This document shows, one piece after another, positions 7,946-16,365 of a DNA stretch of 64,000 bases (the stretch's first letter is position 1; every line of letters begins with the position of its first letter). The stretch comes from an uncultured Bacteroides sp. GTDB taxonomy: Bacteria; Bacteroidota; Bacteroidia; Bacteroidales; Bacteroidaceae. The notes beneath the pieces were generated by a model that had not been told where the DNA came from, ran no database searches, and saw nothing but the letters and a program-made list of their open reading frames with translations. Location: positions 1-64,000 of the forward strand of contig URWA01000009.1 in assembly GCA_900551445.1 (NCBI GenBank). Reading direction: 5' to 3'. The translations under genes were made by a program, and so were the position numbers.

Positions 7946-9619
7946 ATGATGAAACAGCTACTAACACCTGATTATATTTTCGAATCTAGTTGGGAAGTAT
8001 GTAATAAAGTGGGTGGCATCTACACTGTATTGTCTACAAGAGCAAAAACCTTGCAGAATACTTTCCCTGATCGAATCTTTTTTATAGGGCCAGATGTCTG
8101 GCTGGGTAAAGAGAATCCTCTGTTTGTGGAGGAACCGAAACTTCTTCAGGCATGGAGGGAACATGCAATCAAAAAAGATGGGTTGAATATTCGTGTGGGA
8201 CGATGGAATGTCCCTGGAAACCCCATTGCAATTCTAGTGGATTTTACTCCTTTTTATAAGGACAAAAATGATATCTATACGCAAGCATGGCTTGACTTCC
8301 ACGTAGACTCTCTGCATGCTTATGGGGATTATGATGAAGCTTCCATGTTCTCATACGCAGCCGGGAAAGTCGCCGAAAGTTTCTATAGGTATAATCTGAC
8401 AATGACCGATAAGGTGATTTATCAGGCCCATGAATGGATGACAGGACTGGGGGCACTCTATCTGCAGAAACATGTACCGGAAATAGCCACAATCTTTACT
8501 ACACACGCAACAACCATCGGACGTTCCATTGCCGGGAACAATAAACCTCTCTATGATTACTTATTCGCTTATAACGGTGACCAGATGGCCCGTGAACTGA
8601 ATGTGGAGTCTAAACATTCCATTGAGAAGCAGACAGCGCATTTTGTGGATTGTTTTACGACGGTCAGCGACATAACGAACAATGAATGTAAGGAATTACT
8701 GGAGAAGGAAGCTGATGTGGTGTTGATGAACGGTTTTGAGGACGATTTCGTTCCGAAAGGTGAAATGTTCGGGAAAAAACGGAAATATGCAAGAGCCTTG
8801 CTTTTGAACTTGGCCAACAAGCTGTTGGGTTCCCATTTGGATGATGACACCTTGATTGTGGCCACCAGCGGACGCTATGAGTTTAAGAATAAAGGTATCA
8901 ATGTGTATTTGGAAGCCTTGAACCGTTTGACACGTGAAAAGAACCTGACGCGTGAAGTGTTGGCCTTTGTCAATGTACCGGGTTGGGTAGGCGAGGCGCG
9001 TGAAGACCTGAAGCAGCGTCTGGAAAGTGACAAAGAATATGATACTCCATTGGAATGTCCTTTTATTACGCATTGGTTGCATAATATGAGTCACGACCAG
9101 GTGTTGGATATGCTGAAGTACCTGAATATGTCCAATGCGGCCGATTCAAAAGTGAAAGTCATTTTTGTGCCTTGTTATTTGAACGGGAAGGATGGCATCC
9201 TGAACGAAGGCTATTATGATCTGGTGATTGGAGCGGACATGAGTGTCTATCCTTCTTATTATGAACCTTGGGGATATACTCCGTTGGAAAGTGTGGCATT
9301 CAAGGTACCTGCCATCACTACGGATTTGGCCGGATTTGGCTTGTGGGTAAATTCCTTGAAAGGGCGTCCAGGAACATTGCAGGACGGAGTAAAAGTGATT
9401 CACCGTACCGATTACAATTATTCAGAAGTGGCAGATGTGATTCGGGATACTATTACGGAATTCTCTAACCTGCCGGAGTCTGAAGTTGAAGTGATTCGTG
9501 AAAACGCGTCTAAAATTGCGGAGAAAGCATTATGGAAACATTTTATCCGCTATTATTATGAAGCGTATGACATCGCTTTGCGTAAGGCAAAAGAACGTTG
9601 CACCTCTTATAAAAAATGA
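7946..9619 (+). CDS. Glycogen synthase, GT3 family (eukaryote-like)
   Basis: This 557-residue glycosyltransferase probably extends alpha-1,4-glucan chains from a nucleotide-glucose donor to make glycogen. The N-terminal SSWEVCNKVGGIYTV motif is the GT3 (Gsy-type) signature, unlike the KTGGL of bacterial GT5 GlgA. The retaining-enzyme E-x7-E motif is present as E440 and E448 in YEPWGYTPLES. It is shorter than the roughly 700-residue eukaryotic enzymes and lacks their long regulatory tails. Two adjacent ATGs (7946 and 7949) could both serve as start. The phosphorylase follows 21 bases later, so synthesis and breakdown enzymes are co-expressed; no branching enzyme or glgC is present here. Confidence 0.92.
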   Translation: MMKQLLTPDYIFESSWEVCNKVGGIYTVLSTRAKTLQNTFPDRIFFIGPDVWLGKENPLFVEEPKLLQAWREHAIKKDGLNIRVGRWNVPGNPIAILVDFTPFYKDKNDIYTQAWLDFHVDSLHAYGDYDEASMFSYAAGKVAESFYRYNLTMTDKVIYQAHEWMTGLGALYLQKHVPEIATIFTTHATTIGRSIAGNNKPLYDYLFAYNGDQMARELNVESKHSIEKQTAHFVDCFTTVSDITNNECKELLEKEADVVLMNGFEDDFVPKGEMFGKKRKYARALLLNLANKLLGSHLDDDTLIVATSGRYEFKNKGINVYLEALNRLTREKNLTREVLAFVNVPGWVGEAREDLKQRLESDKEYDTPLECPFITHWLHNMSHDQVLDMLKYLNMSNAADSKVKVIFVPCYLNGKDGILNEGYYDLVIGADMSVYPSYYEPWGYTPLESVAFKVPAITTDLAGFGLWVNSLKGRPGTLQDGVKVIHRTDYNYSEVADVIRDTITEFSNLPESEVEVIRENASKIAEKALWKHFIRYYYEAYDIALRKAKERCTSYKK

Positions 9620-9640
9620 ACTATATAAAAAATTAGTGAT

Positions 9641-12208
9641 ATGAAAGTCAAGACAAACTATGCTAATTCTCCCGTGTGGAGGGAAATTAATGTGAAATCC
9701 CGTATTCCGGAATCATTGAAGATGCTGGAAGTGATGGCTCGCAACATTTGGTGGGCATGGAATGACGATGCTACCGATATGTTCAAAGAACTGGATCCGG
9801 AATTATGGCGCGCTGTAGGGCAGAATCCGGTTGCCTTATTGGAACGCTTGAACTACGAGAAACTCGAAGCATTGTCTGTAGATAAGGAAATGCTGGGCAA
9901 GATTAATGCTATTTATGATAGATTCACCGAATATATGTCTGCAAAACCGGATAAAAGTCGTCCGTCTGTCGCTTACTTCTGTATGGAGTATGGCCTGACT
10001 CACGTACTGAAAATCTATTCCGGTGGTCTGGGTATCTTGGCCGGTGACTACCTGAAAGAGGCTTCAGACAGCAACGTAGACATGTGTGGTGTCGGTTTCC
10101 TGTACCGTTACGGTTATTTCACTCAGAGCCTTTCAATGGACGGACAGCAGATTGCCAACTACGAGGCACAGAACTTCGGTAGCCTGCCGTTGGAACGTGT
10201 GAAAGATGAAAATGACCACCCGATGGTATTGGATGTACCGTATTTGAACTATTACGTACATGCATACGTATGGAGAGTCAATGTGGGTCGTGTACCTTTG
10301 TACTTGCTGGATACTGATAATGAAATGAACAGCGAATTCGACCGTTCCATCACTCATCAGCTGTATGGTGGTGACTGGGAAAACCGTTTGAAACAGGAAA
10401 TCCTCCTGGGTATCGGTGGTGTGCTGCTGTTGAAGAAACTGGGCATTAAGAAAGATGTATATCATTGCAACGAAGGACATGCTGCATTGTGTAACGTACA
10501 GCGTCTGTGTGATTACGTGGAAAGCGGTATGACATTCGATGAAGCATTGGAAGTGGTTCGTGCTTCTTCTCTGTATACTGTACATACTCCGGTTCCGGCT
10601 GGACACGATTACTTCGATGAAGGCCTGTTCGGCAAATACATGGGCGGTTATCCGCAGCGTATGGGCATCAGCTGGCAGGATTTGATGGACTTGGGACGTA
10701 TCAATCCGGGTGACCCGAATGAACGTTTCTGTATGTCTACCTTTGCTTGCAACACTTGCCAGGAAGTGAACGGTGTAAGTTGGTTGCACGGAAAAGTTTC
10801 TCAGGAAATGTTCTCAGGTATCTGGAAAGGTTACTTCCCGGAAGAAAACCACGTAGGATATGTTACCAACGGTGTTCATTTCCCTACTTGGTGTGCTTCT
10901 GAATGGAAAGCATTGTACAACAAATATTTTGACAAGAACTTCATGCACGACCAGTCTAATCCGAAGATTTGGGAACGTATCTACAATGTGCCCGATGAAG
11001 AAATCTGGAAGACCCGTGTGGCTTTGAAGAACAAATTGATCAATTATATCCGCGACCAGTTCCGTGACACATGGTTGAAGAACCAGCGTGATCCGTCGCG
11101 TGTAGTCTCTTTGATGGATAAGATTAATCCGAATGCTTTGTTGATTGGTTTTGCCCGTCGTTTTGCCACTTACAAACGTGCACACTTGTTGTTTACTGAT
11201 TTGGACCGCTTGTCTAAGATTGTTAACAATCCTGATTATCCGGTGCAGTTCCTGTTTGCAGGTAAGGCTCACCCGCACGATGGTGCCGGTCAGGGATTGA
11301 TCAAGAAGATTGTAGAAATCTCTAACCGTCCGGAATTCCTGGGTAAGATTATTTTCTTGGAAAACTACGATATGAAGCTGGCTCGTCGTCTGGTTTCTGG
11401 TGTAGATATCTGGATGAACACTCCGACACGTCCGTTGGAAGCTTCCGGTACATCTGGTGAAAAAGCCTTGATGAACGGTGTAGTTAACTTCTCTGTATTG
11501 GACGGATGGTGGCTGGAAGGCTATCGTGAAGGTGCCGGATGGGCATTGACCGAGAAGCGTACTTACCAGAACCAGGAACACCAAGACCAGTTGGATGCAG
11601 CTACTATCTACAGTATTCTGGAAACAGAAATCCTGCCGTTGTATTATGCTAGAAATAAGAAAGGTTATTCTGAAGGCTGGGTAAGAACGATCAAGAACTC
11701 TATCGCTCAGGTAGCTCCTCATTATACCATGAAACGTCAGCTGGATGACTACTTTACGAAATTCTATACCAAGGAAGCTACTCGTTATCATGCATTGGAA
11801 GCCAACAACTATGAAGAAGTGAAGAAAATTGCTGCATGGAAGGAAGAAGTGGCTGCCAAGTGGGACGAAATTCAGGTGGTTTCATTCAACAAATGTCAGG
11901 ATTTGTGCAACGGTAACGTAGAAAGCGGTAAGGATTATAAACTGACTTGCGTAATTGATGAAAAGGGTCTGGACGATGCCATCGGTGTAGAACAGGTAGT
12001 TACTTACACCAATGCGGAAGGACGCGAATACATCTATGCGGTCAATCCGATGAAGATGGTGAAACGTGAAGGCAATCTGTTCACCTTCGAAATGATAGCC
12101 GGTTTGTCGAACGCGGGTAGCTTTAAGGTAGCTTACCGTATGTTCCCGAAGAACGACGCGCTGCCTCATCGCCAGGACTTCTGCTATGTACGTTGGTTCA
12201 ATGAATAA
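9641..12208 (+). CDS. glgP: Alpha-glucan (glycogen) phosphorylase, GT35
   Basis: This 855-residue enzyme probably releases glucose 1-phosphate from glycogen or maltodextrin by phosphorolysis, using pyridoxal phosphate. The cofactor lysine is K608 in the motif EASGTSGEKALMNG. Other conserved parts are FCMEYGL...YSGGLGILAGD near residues 108-130 and HCNEGHAAL. The sequence is of the short alpha-glucan phosphorylase type found in many bacteria, distinct from E. coli MalP/GlgP. It also has a C-terminal extension of about 100 residues. It is cotranscribed with the GT3 synthase and ends in a terminator. Confidence 0.94.
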   Translation: MKVKTNYANSPVWREINVKSRIPESLKMLEVMARNIWWAWNDDATDMFKELDPELWRAVGQNPVALLERLNYEKLEALSVDKEMLGKINAIYDRFTEYMSAKPDKSRPSVAYFCMEYGLTHVLKIYSGGLGILAGDYLKEASDSNVDMCGVGFLYRYGYFTQSLSMDGQQIANYEAQNFGSLPLERVKDENDHPMVLDVPYLNYYVHAYVWRVNVGRVPLYLLDTDNEMNSEFDRSITHQLYGGDWENRLKQEILLGIGGVLLLKKLGIKKDVYHCNEGHAALCNVQRLCDYVESGMTFDEALEVVRASSLYTVHTPVPAGHDYFDEGLFGKYMGGYPQRMGISWQDLMDLGRINPGDPNERFCMSTFACNTCQEVNGVSWLHGKVSQEMFSGIWKGYFPEENHVGYVTNGVHFPTWCASEWKALYNKYFDKNFMHDQSNPKIWERIYNVPDEEIWKTRVALKNKLINYIRDQFRDTWLKNQRDPSRVVSLMDKINPNALLIGFARRFATYKRAHLLFTDLDRLSKIVNNPDYPVQFLFAGKAHPHDGAGQGLIKKIVEISNRPEFLGKIIFLENYDMKLARRLVSGVDIWMNTPTRPLEASGTSGEKALMNGVVNFSVLDGWWLEGYREGAGWALTEKRTYQNQEHQDQLDAATIYSILETEILPLYYARNKKGYSEGWVRTIKNSIAQVAPHYTMKRQLDDYFTKFYTKEATRYHALEANNYEEVKKIAAWKEEVAAKWDEIQVVSFNKCQDLCNGNVESGKDYKLTCVIDEKGLDDAIGVEQVVTYTNAEGREYIYAVNPMKMVKREGNLFTFEMIAGLSNAGSFKVAYRMFPKNDALPHRQDFCYVRWFNE

Positions 12209-12231
12209 TAACTGTTTATTCAGATAATTAT

Positions 12232-12274
12232 AAGCCATTCCGGATGCCTTACAAGGTCTGGAATGGCTTTTTTT
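12232..12274 (+). terminator. Terminator after glgP
   Basis: AAGCCATTCC at 12232-12241 pairs with its perfect complement at 12260-12269 and is followed by a T run. It separates the glycogen genes from the two-component system 19 bases downstream. Confidence 0.9.
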
Positions 12275-12292
12275 GTTTTTAAATGACAGGCC

Positions 12293-12970
12293 ATGAAAAT
12301 ATTGATTGTAGAAGACGATGCGGATCTTCGTGAAATCACGACTCGGTCGCTGGAAAAGGAACGTTATGTGGTATCGCAGGCACCCGATTATAAGACCGCT
12401 TTGCGCAAGGTAGAAGATTATGACTACGACTGCATCTTGCTGGACATCATGTTGCCCGATGGTTGCGGGCTTGATTTGCTGGAAGAACTGCAGGCTATGG
12501 GCAAGCGTACTAATGTGATTATTCTCTCGGCCAAGGATTCGTTGGAGGATAAGGTGAAAGGACTGGACTTGGGTGCAGACGATTATTTGCCAAAGCCTTA
12601 TCACCTGGCCGAACTGCATGCCCGGTTGAAAAGCCTTTTCCGTCGTAACCAGCGCGAAGGAGAGAAGAAGGTGGTGTATGGTAATGTGGAAATTATTCCC
12701 GACCATTTTAAAGTCATTGTGGGGGGAAAGGAAATCGACTTGAACCGGAAGGAATACGATATTCTGCTTTATTTCATGTTACGTCCCGGACGGTTGGTGA
12801 ACAAGACCACGTTGGCCGAATCGGTATGGGGAGACCATATCGATCAGGTGGATAATTTTGACTTTATTTATGCCCAAATCAAGAACCTGCGCAAGCACTT
12901 GAAAGATGCGGGAGCCACGGTCGAGTTGAAAGCCGTATATGGTATCGGATATAAACTGGTAGAAGGATGA
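12293..12970 (+). CDS. OmpR-family response regulator
   Basis: This 225-residue regulator has an N-terminal receiver domain (residues 1-115) with acidic pocket E7-D8-D9, phospho-acceptor D51 in LLDIMLPDG and K101 in LPKPY. A winged-helix DNA-binding domain follows (about 127-223), ending in YGIGYKL as in OmpR/PhoB proteins. Its stop overlaps the start of the sensor kinase by four bases (ATGA), so the pair is translationally coupled. The likely target is the PepSY-like gene downstream, which has a direct repeat suited to an OmpR-type dimer. Confidence 0.94.
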   Translation: MKILIVEDDADLREITTRSLEKERYVVSQAPDYKTALRKVEDYDYDCILLDIMLPDGCGLDLLEELQAMGKRTNVIILSAKDSLEDKVKGLDLGADDYLPKPYHLAELHARLKSLFRRNQREGEKKVVYGNVEIIPDHFKVIVGGKEIDLNRKEYDILLYFMLRPGRLVNKTTLAESVWGDHIDQVDNFDFIYAQIKNLRKHLKDAGATVELKAVYGIGYKLVEG

Positions 12971-14235
12971 AACTGTTTCATTTGGTCATGTGGCGCATGT
13001 CCGCCATTCTGGTAGTCATCCTGACGTGCTGGGCCGTGCTATTCTATCTGGCCGTCATGGAGGAGGTGAACGACGAAGTGGATGATTCCCTGAGTGACTA
13101 TGCGGAATCGCTGATAATCCGTTCGCTGTCGGGCGAAGAAATGCCTGCCACCAACAACGGCTCGAACAACCAGTATTTCCTCTATGACGTAAGTGCAGAA
13201 TATGCGGCCTCGTATCCGAAAATCTCCTATCGGGATGAAATGGTGTATATTACGGCAAAAGGCGAGACCGAGCCAGCCCGGATTCTGATGACCATCTTCC
13301 AAAAGGATGACGGGGGATACATGGAACTGGTGGTTTACACGCCTACCATCGAGAAGTACGATCTTCAGCGGGCCATTCTGGGATGGATTGTCTTCCTGTA
13401 TGTCCTTTTGCTGCTGATGATTCTGGCCGTCAATGCCTGGGTGTTCTATCGTAACATGCGCCCATTGTACACTTTGTTGAAATGGCTGGAAAACTATCGG
13501 TTGGGAAGCAAACGGGAACCGCTTGACGAGTCATTGCGGATTGTGGAATTCCGGAAGCTGAATGAAGCGGCAAACTTATTTTCGGAGCGCAGTGAGCAGC
13601 TCTATGAGCAACAGAAACTGTTTATCGGAAATGCTTCCCATGAGATGCAGACTCCACTGGCCATCTGTCGCAACCGCCTGGAGATGCTGATGGAGGATGA
13701 CACGCTGACCGAGAAGCAGCTTTCGGAACTGATGAAAACCCACCGCACACTGGAGAACCTGACCCGCCTGAACAAGTCGCTGCTGCTTTTGTGCAAGATT
13801 GAGAACCGCCAGTTTACGGATGTGAAGCCGATATGTCTGAATGAATTGCTGCTGCACTATCTGGACGATTACAAGGAAGTCTACGCATACCGCCGTGTGC
13901 AGGTAAATGTGCGTGTAGAAGATTGTTTCCGACTGGAGATGAGCGAGTCGTTGGCCACAGTCCTGCTGACCAATCTGTTGAAGAATGCGTTTGTGCATAC
14001 AAGTGAAGGAGGCATAATCGAACTCACTTTCACCGCCTCTTCTTTTGAAATCCGCAATACCGGAGAAGCCCCTTTGGACAAAGACCACATCTTCGAACGT
14101 TTCTATAAGGAAGGGAAGAAAGAAGGTTCCACAGGACTTGGCCTGGCTCTGGTAGATTCCATTTGTAAGGCTTATCGGCTCCGTCTGTCCTATCGGTTTG
14201 AGGACGGAATGCATATCTTCACGATTATTTCTTGA
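12967..14235 (+). CDS. Membrane sensor histidine kinase
   Basis: This 422-residue kinase is the partner of the preceding regulator. A membrane helix at about residues 10-30 and another near 137-160 flank a periplasmic sensing domain of about 105 residues. HisKA follows with phospho-acceptor H225 in GNASHEMQTPLA, then an HATPase domain with N box TNLLKNAF, an FERFYK segment and G box GSTGLGLALV. The periplasmic region has no recognised sensor family. The gene is followed at 104 bases by the PepSY-like gene, an arrangement common in Bacteroidetes where the small secreted protein belongs to the signalling unit. Confidence 0.93.
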   Translation: MKLFHLVMWRMSAILVVILTCWAVLFYLAVMEEVNDEVDDSLSDYAESLIIRSLSGEEMPATNNGSNNQYFLYDVSAEYAASYPKISYRDEMVYITAKGETEPARILMTIFQKDDGGYMELVVYTPTIEKYDLQRAILGWIVFLYVLLLLMILAVNAWVFYRNMRPLYTLLKWLENYRLGSKREPLDESLRIVEFRKLNEAANLFSERSEQLYEQQKLFIGNASHEMQTPLAICRNRLEMLMEDDTLTEKQLSELMKTHRTLENLTRLNKSLLLLCKIENRQFTDVKPICLNELLLHYLDDYKEVYAYRRVQVNVRVEDCFRLEMSESLATVLLTNLLKNAFVHTSEGGIIELTFTASSFEIRNTGEAPLDKDHIFERFYKEGKKEGSTGLGLALVDSICKAYRLRLSYRFEDGMHIFTIIS

Positions 14236-14259
14236 TTTTTTGTCGGAAAAAGGTGATTC

Positions 14260-14278
14260 TTCAGAATCTTTTCAGAAT
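14260..14278 (+). promoter_or_regulatory. Direct-repeat operator candidate (TTCAGAAT x2, 11-bp spacing)
   Basis: TTCAGAAT occurs at 14260-14267 and exactly again at 14271-14278, an 11-bp repeat distance typical of tandem OmpR-family binding. It lies just upstream of CATCTTTG (14286-14293), a seven-of-eight match to the -7 box, and 62 bases before the PepSY-like gene. The regulator encoded at 12293-12970 is the obvious candidate to bind it (inference). Confidence 0.5.
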
Positions 14279-14339
14279 TGCCTCTCATCTTTGCAGTACA
14301 ATAAATCATTAAAGTATTCATCCTAAAAAAATAGACATT

Positions 14340-14774
14340 ATGAAAAAGTTAGTTTTCCTGCTCGTGTGCGTGTTCACTGTATCAACCGTGGCAATGGCCG
14401 ACAACGAAAAACCTATCCAGGTAGGGCAGTTGCCAACCAAGGCCCAGACCTTCATCACTACCTACTTTAAAGGTAAAAAAGTGGCTTTGGCCAAACAAGA
14501 CAGTGATTTGTTCAGCAAATCGTACGATGTGATTTTCACCAATGGCGAGAAAGTGGAGTTTGATAAATCAGGCGAATGGACGGAAGTGAAATGCAAGTCG
14601 GCCATTCCTTCACAGATTATCCCTGCTGCCATCCGTACGTATGTGAAAACCAATTATCCGGATGCTTCCATCATCCAGATTGAACGCAAGCGCAATGAAT
14701 ATGAAGTGAAGCTCTCCAACCGTTGGGAGATTACCTTCGACAGCCAGATGCGCGTCATTGATATCGACGACTGA
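14340..14774 (+). CDS. Secreted PepSY-like domain protein
   Basis: This 144-residue protein has a clear signal peptide (MKKLVFLLVCVFTVSTVAMA, cleaved before residue 21). The mature part has two repeats of the PepSY-like pattern (LPTKAQTFITTYF...KVEFDKSGEW and IPSQIIPAAIRTYV...WEITFDSQMRVIDID). Such DUF2874/PepSY-like proteins are periplasmic and of unknown biochemical role; they often lie beside two-component systems, as here. The 11-bp direct repeat upstream suggests control by the adjoining regulator, perhaps as feedback to the sensor kinase (inference). Confidence 0.85.
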   Translation: MKKLVFLLVCVFTVSTVAMADNEKPIQVGQLPTKAQTFITTYFKGKKVALAKQDSDLFSKSYDVIFTNGEKVEFDKSGEWTEVKCKSAIPSQIIPAAIRTYVKTNYPDASIIQIERKRNEYEVKLSNRWEITFDSQMRVIDIDD

Positions 14775-14798
14775 TTCCAGACTATTTCTATGATATGC

Positions 14799-14835
14799 GG
14801 CCCGTTTCTCTGAGAAGAGGAGCGGGCTGTTTGTT
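14799..14835 (+). terminator. Terminator after the PepSY-like gene
   Basis: A 13-bp stem (14799-14811 with 14816-14828, three positions G-T) with loop GAGA is followed by TTTGTTTGAT-like sequence. It closes the two-component/PepSY unit. Confidence 0.65.
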
Positions 14836-14883
14836 TGATAAGGATTTTCGTAGTTTTTTACATCTTCTCCGCTAAATATTCCA

Positions 14884-14914
14884 TTTCCTGCCCGGTTGGT
14901 TTTTTGTTATTTTG
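14884..14914 (+). promoter_or_regulatory. Promoter of the sugar-porter operon
   Basis: TTTC at 14884-14887 and TTATTTTG at 14907-14914 (seven of eight to TAnnTTTG) are separated by 19 bp, the Bacteroides -33/-7 spacing. Transcription would start near 14921. That rules out the upstream in-frame start at 14896 for the porter and supports the ATG at 14944. Confidence 0.55.
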
Positions 14915-14943
14915 CCACAAAAGATTCTAATCACAGAAATACC

Positions 14944-16329
14944 ATGAAAAATCATTCATTGTTTATCTACTTTATCTGCCTGGTGTCTGCCATGGGAGGT
15001 CTGCTCTTTGGGTATGACTGGGTGGTAATCGGAGGGGCCAAGCCCTTTTATGAAGTATATTTCGATATTGCCGGTGAGGAAGGCTTGCAGGCTTTGGCCA
15101 TGAGTATCGCTCTGCTGGGTTGCCTGTTGGGAGCCACTATGGCTGGTTTCCTGGCCGACCGTTACGGACGGAAGAAATTACTGGTCCTGTCGGCATTGAT
15201 CTTTTTTGTCTCTTCCTGGGCTACGGGAGCTTCCACGACTCTTCCTGCTTTTATTGTGGCACGGCTGGTAGGAGGAATGGCCATCGGACTGGCTGCCGAT
15301 CTTTCCCCCATGTATATTGCGGAAGTAGCTCCTGCACGGATTCGGGGGAAGCTGGTAACCTTGAACCAGCTGACCATCGTACTGGGAATTTTGGGAGCGC
15401 AGATTATCAACGTATTGATTGCCGAACCGGTACCGGAAGGATTCCTTGCGACTGATATCCTGAATTCCTGGAACGGGCAAACCGGATGGCGTTGGATGTT
15501 CTGGGCCGTGTGTGTGCCTTCGGGAGTCTTCTTCTTGCTGGCCTTGTTCATTCCCGAAAGTCCGCGCTGGCTGGCAAGTGCGAATCGTCTGGAGCAGGCC
15601 CGGAAGGTACTTCGTGCCATTGGGGGAGAAGATTATGCCGAGCGTGAAGTGGCAAGCTATACGCGTGCAAGCGTCTCCGCACAGGAAGGAAAAGGAGGCC
15701 TGTCATTGCTTTTCTCCCCTCAGATGCGGAATGTGCTTCTAATCGGTATTGTGGTAGCCATGTTCCAGCAGTGGAGTGGTACGAACGTCATCTTCAACTA
15801 TGCGCAGGAAATATTCCAAGCAGCAGGCTATGGCATTTCCGATGTGCTGATGAACATTGTCGTGACGGGAATCGCCAACCTGGTCTTTACGTTTGTAGCC
15901 ATCTATACCGTCGACCGTCTGGGCCGGAAGACCCTGATGCTGACAGGCTCTATCGGACTGGCCGGTATCTATACTTTACTCGGACTGAGTTATTTCTTTG
16001 AATTCAAGGGTGTCCTGATGATTGTGTTTGTGGTGCTGGCCATCGGTTTCTATGCCATGTCGCTGGGACCGGTCACCTGGGTACTCCTCTCCGAAATCTT
16101 TCCGAACAAGGTGCGTGGAGTGGCCATGGCGGTATGTACGGCTGCCTTGTGGATTGCTTCCTTCCTCCTGACTTACACCTTCCCGTTCCTGAACTCCGGA
16201 CTGGGTACAGGCGGTACGTTCCTGCTCTATGCCATAATCTGTTTCTGTGGCTTCCTGTTTGTATGGCGCCGTATTCCGGAAACAAAAGGCAAGTCGTTGG
16301 AGGAACTGGAAAAAGAACTGATGAAATAA
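14944..16329 (+). CDS. Sugar porter of the major facilitator superfamily
   Basis: This 461-residue, 12-helix permease probably carries a monosaccharide into the cytoplasm with a cation. Sugar-porter signatures are present: GGLLFGYD in helix 1, DRYGRKK in loop 2-3, PESPRW before the central loop, DRLGRK in loop 8-9 and PETKG at the end. These are the marks of the XylE/GLUT-like family. The ATG at 14944 is chosen because the reading frame upstream runs through the promoter. The DUF5107-TPR gene follows 36 bases later on the same strand. The substrate cannot be read from the sequence; GH2 and GH78 neighbours hint at galactose- or rhamnose-type sugars. Confidence 0.93.
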   Translation: MKNHSLFIYFICLVSAMGGLLFGYDWVVIGGAKPFYEVYFDIAGEEGLQALAMSIALLGCLLGATMAGFLADRYGRKKLLVLSALIFFVSSWATGASTTLPAFIVARLVGGMAIGLAADLSPMYIAEVAPARIRGKLVTLNQLTIVLGILGAQIINVLIAEPVPEGFLATDILNSWNGQTGWRWMFWAVCVPSGVFFLLALFIPESPRWLASANRLEQARKVLRAIGGEDYAEREVASYTRASVSAQEGKGGLSLLFSPQMRNVLLIGIVVAMFQQWSGTNVIFNYAQEIFQAAGYGISDVLMNIVVTGIANLVFTFVAIYTVDRLGRKTLMLTGSIGLAGIYTLLGLSYFFEFKGVLMIVFVVLAIGFYAMSLGPVTWVLLSEIFPNKVRGVAMAVCTAALWIASFLLTYTFPFLNSGLGTGGTFLLYAIICFCGFLFVWRRIPETKGKSLEELEKELMK

Positions 16330-16365
16330 ACTGGTAAAAACAAATCAAGACATAATTAACCTATC

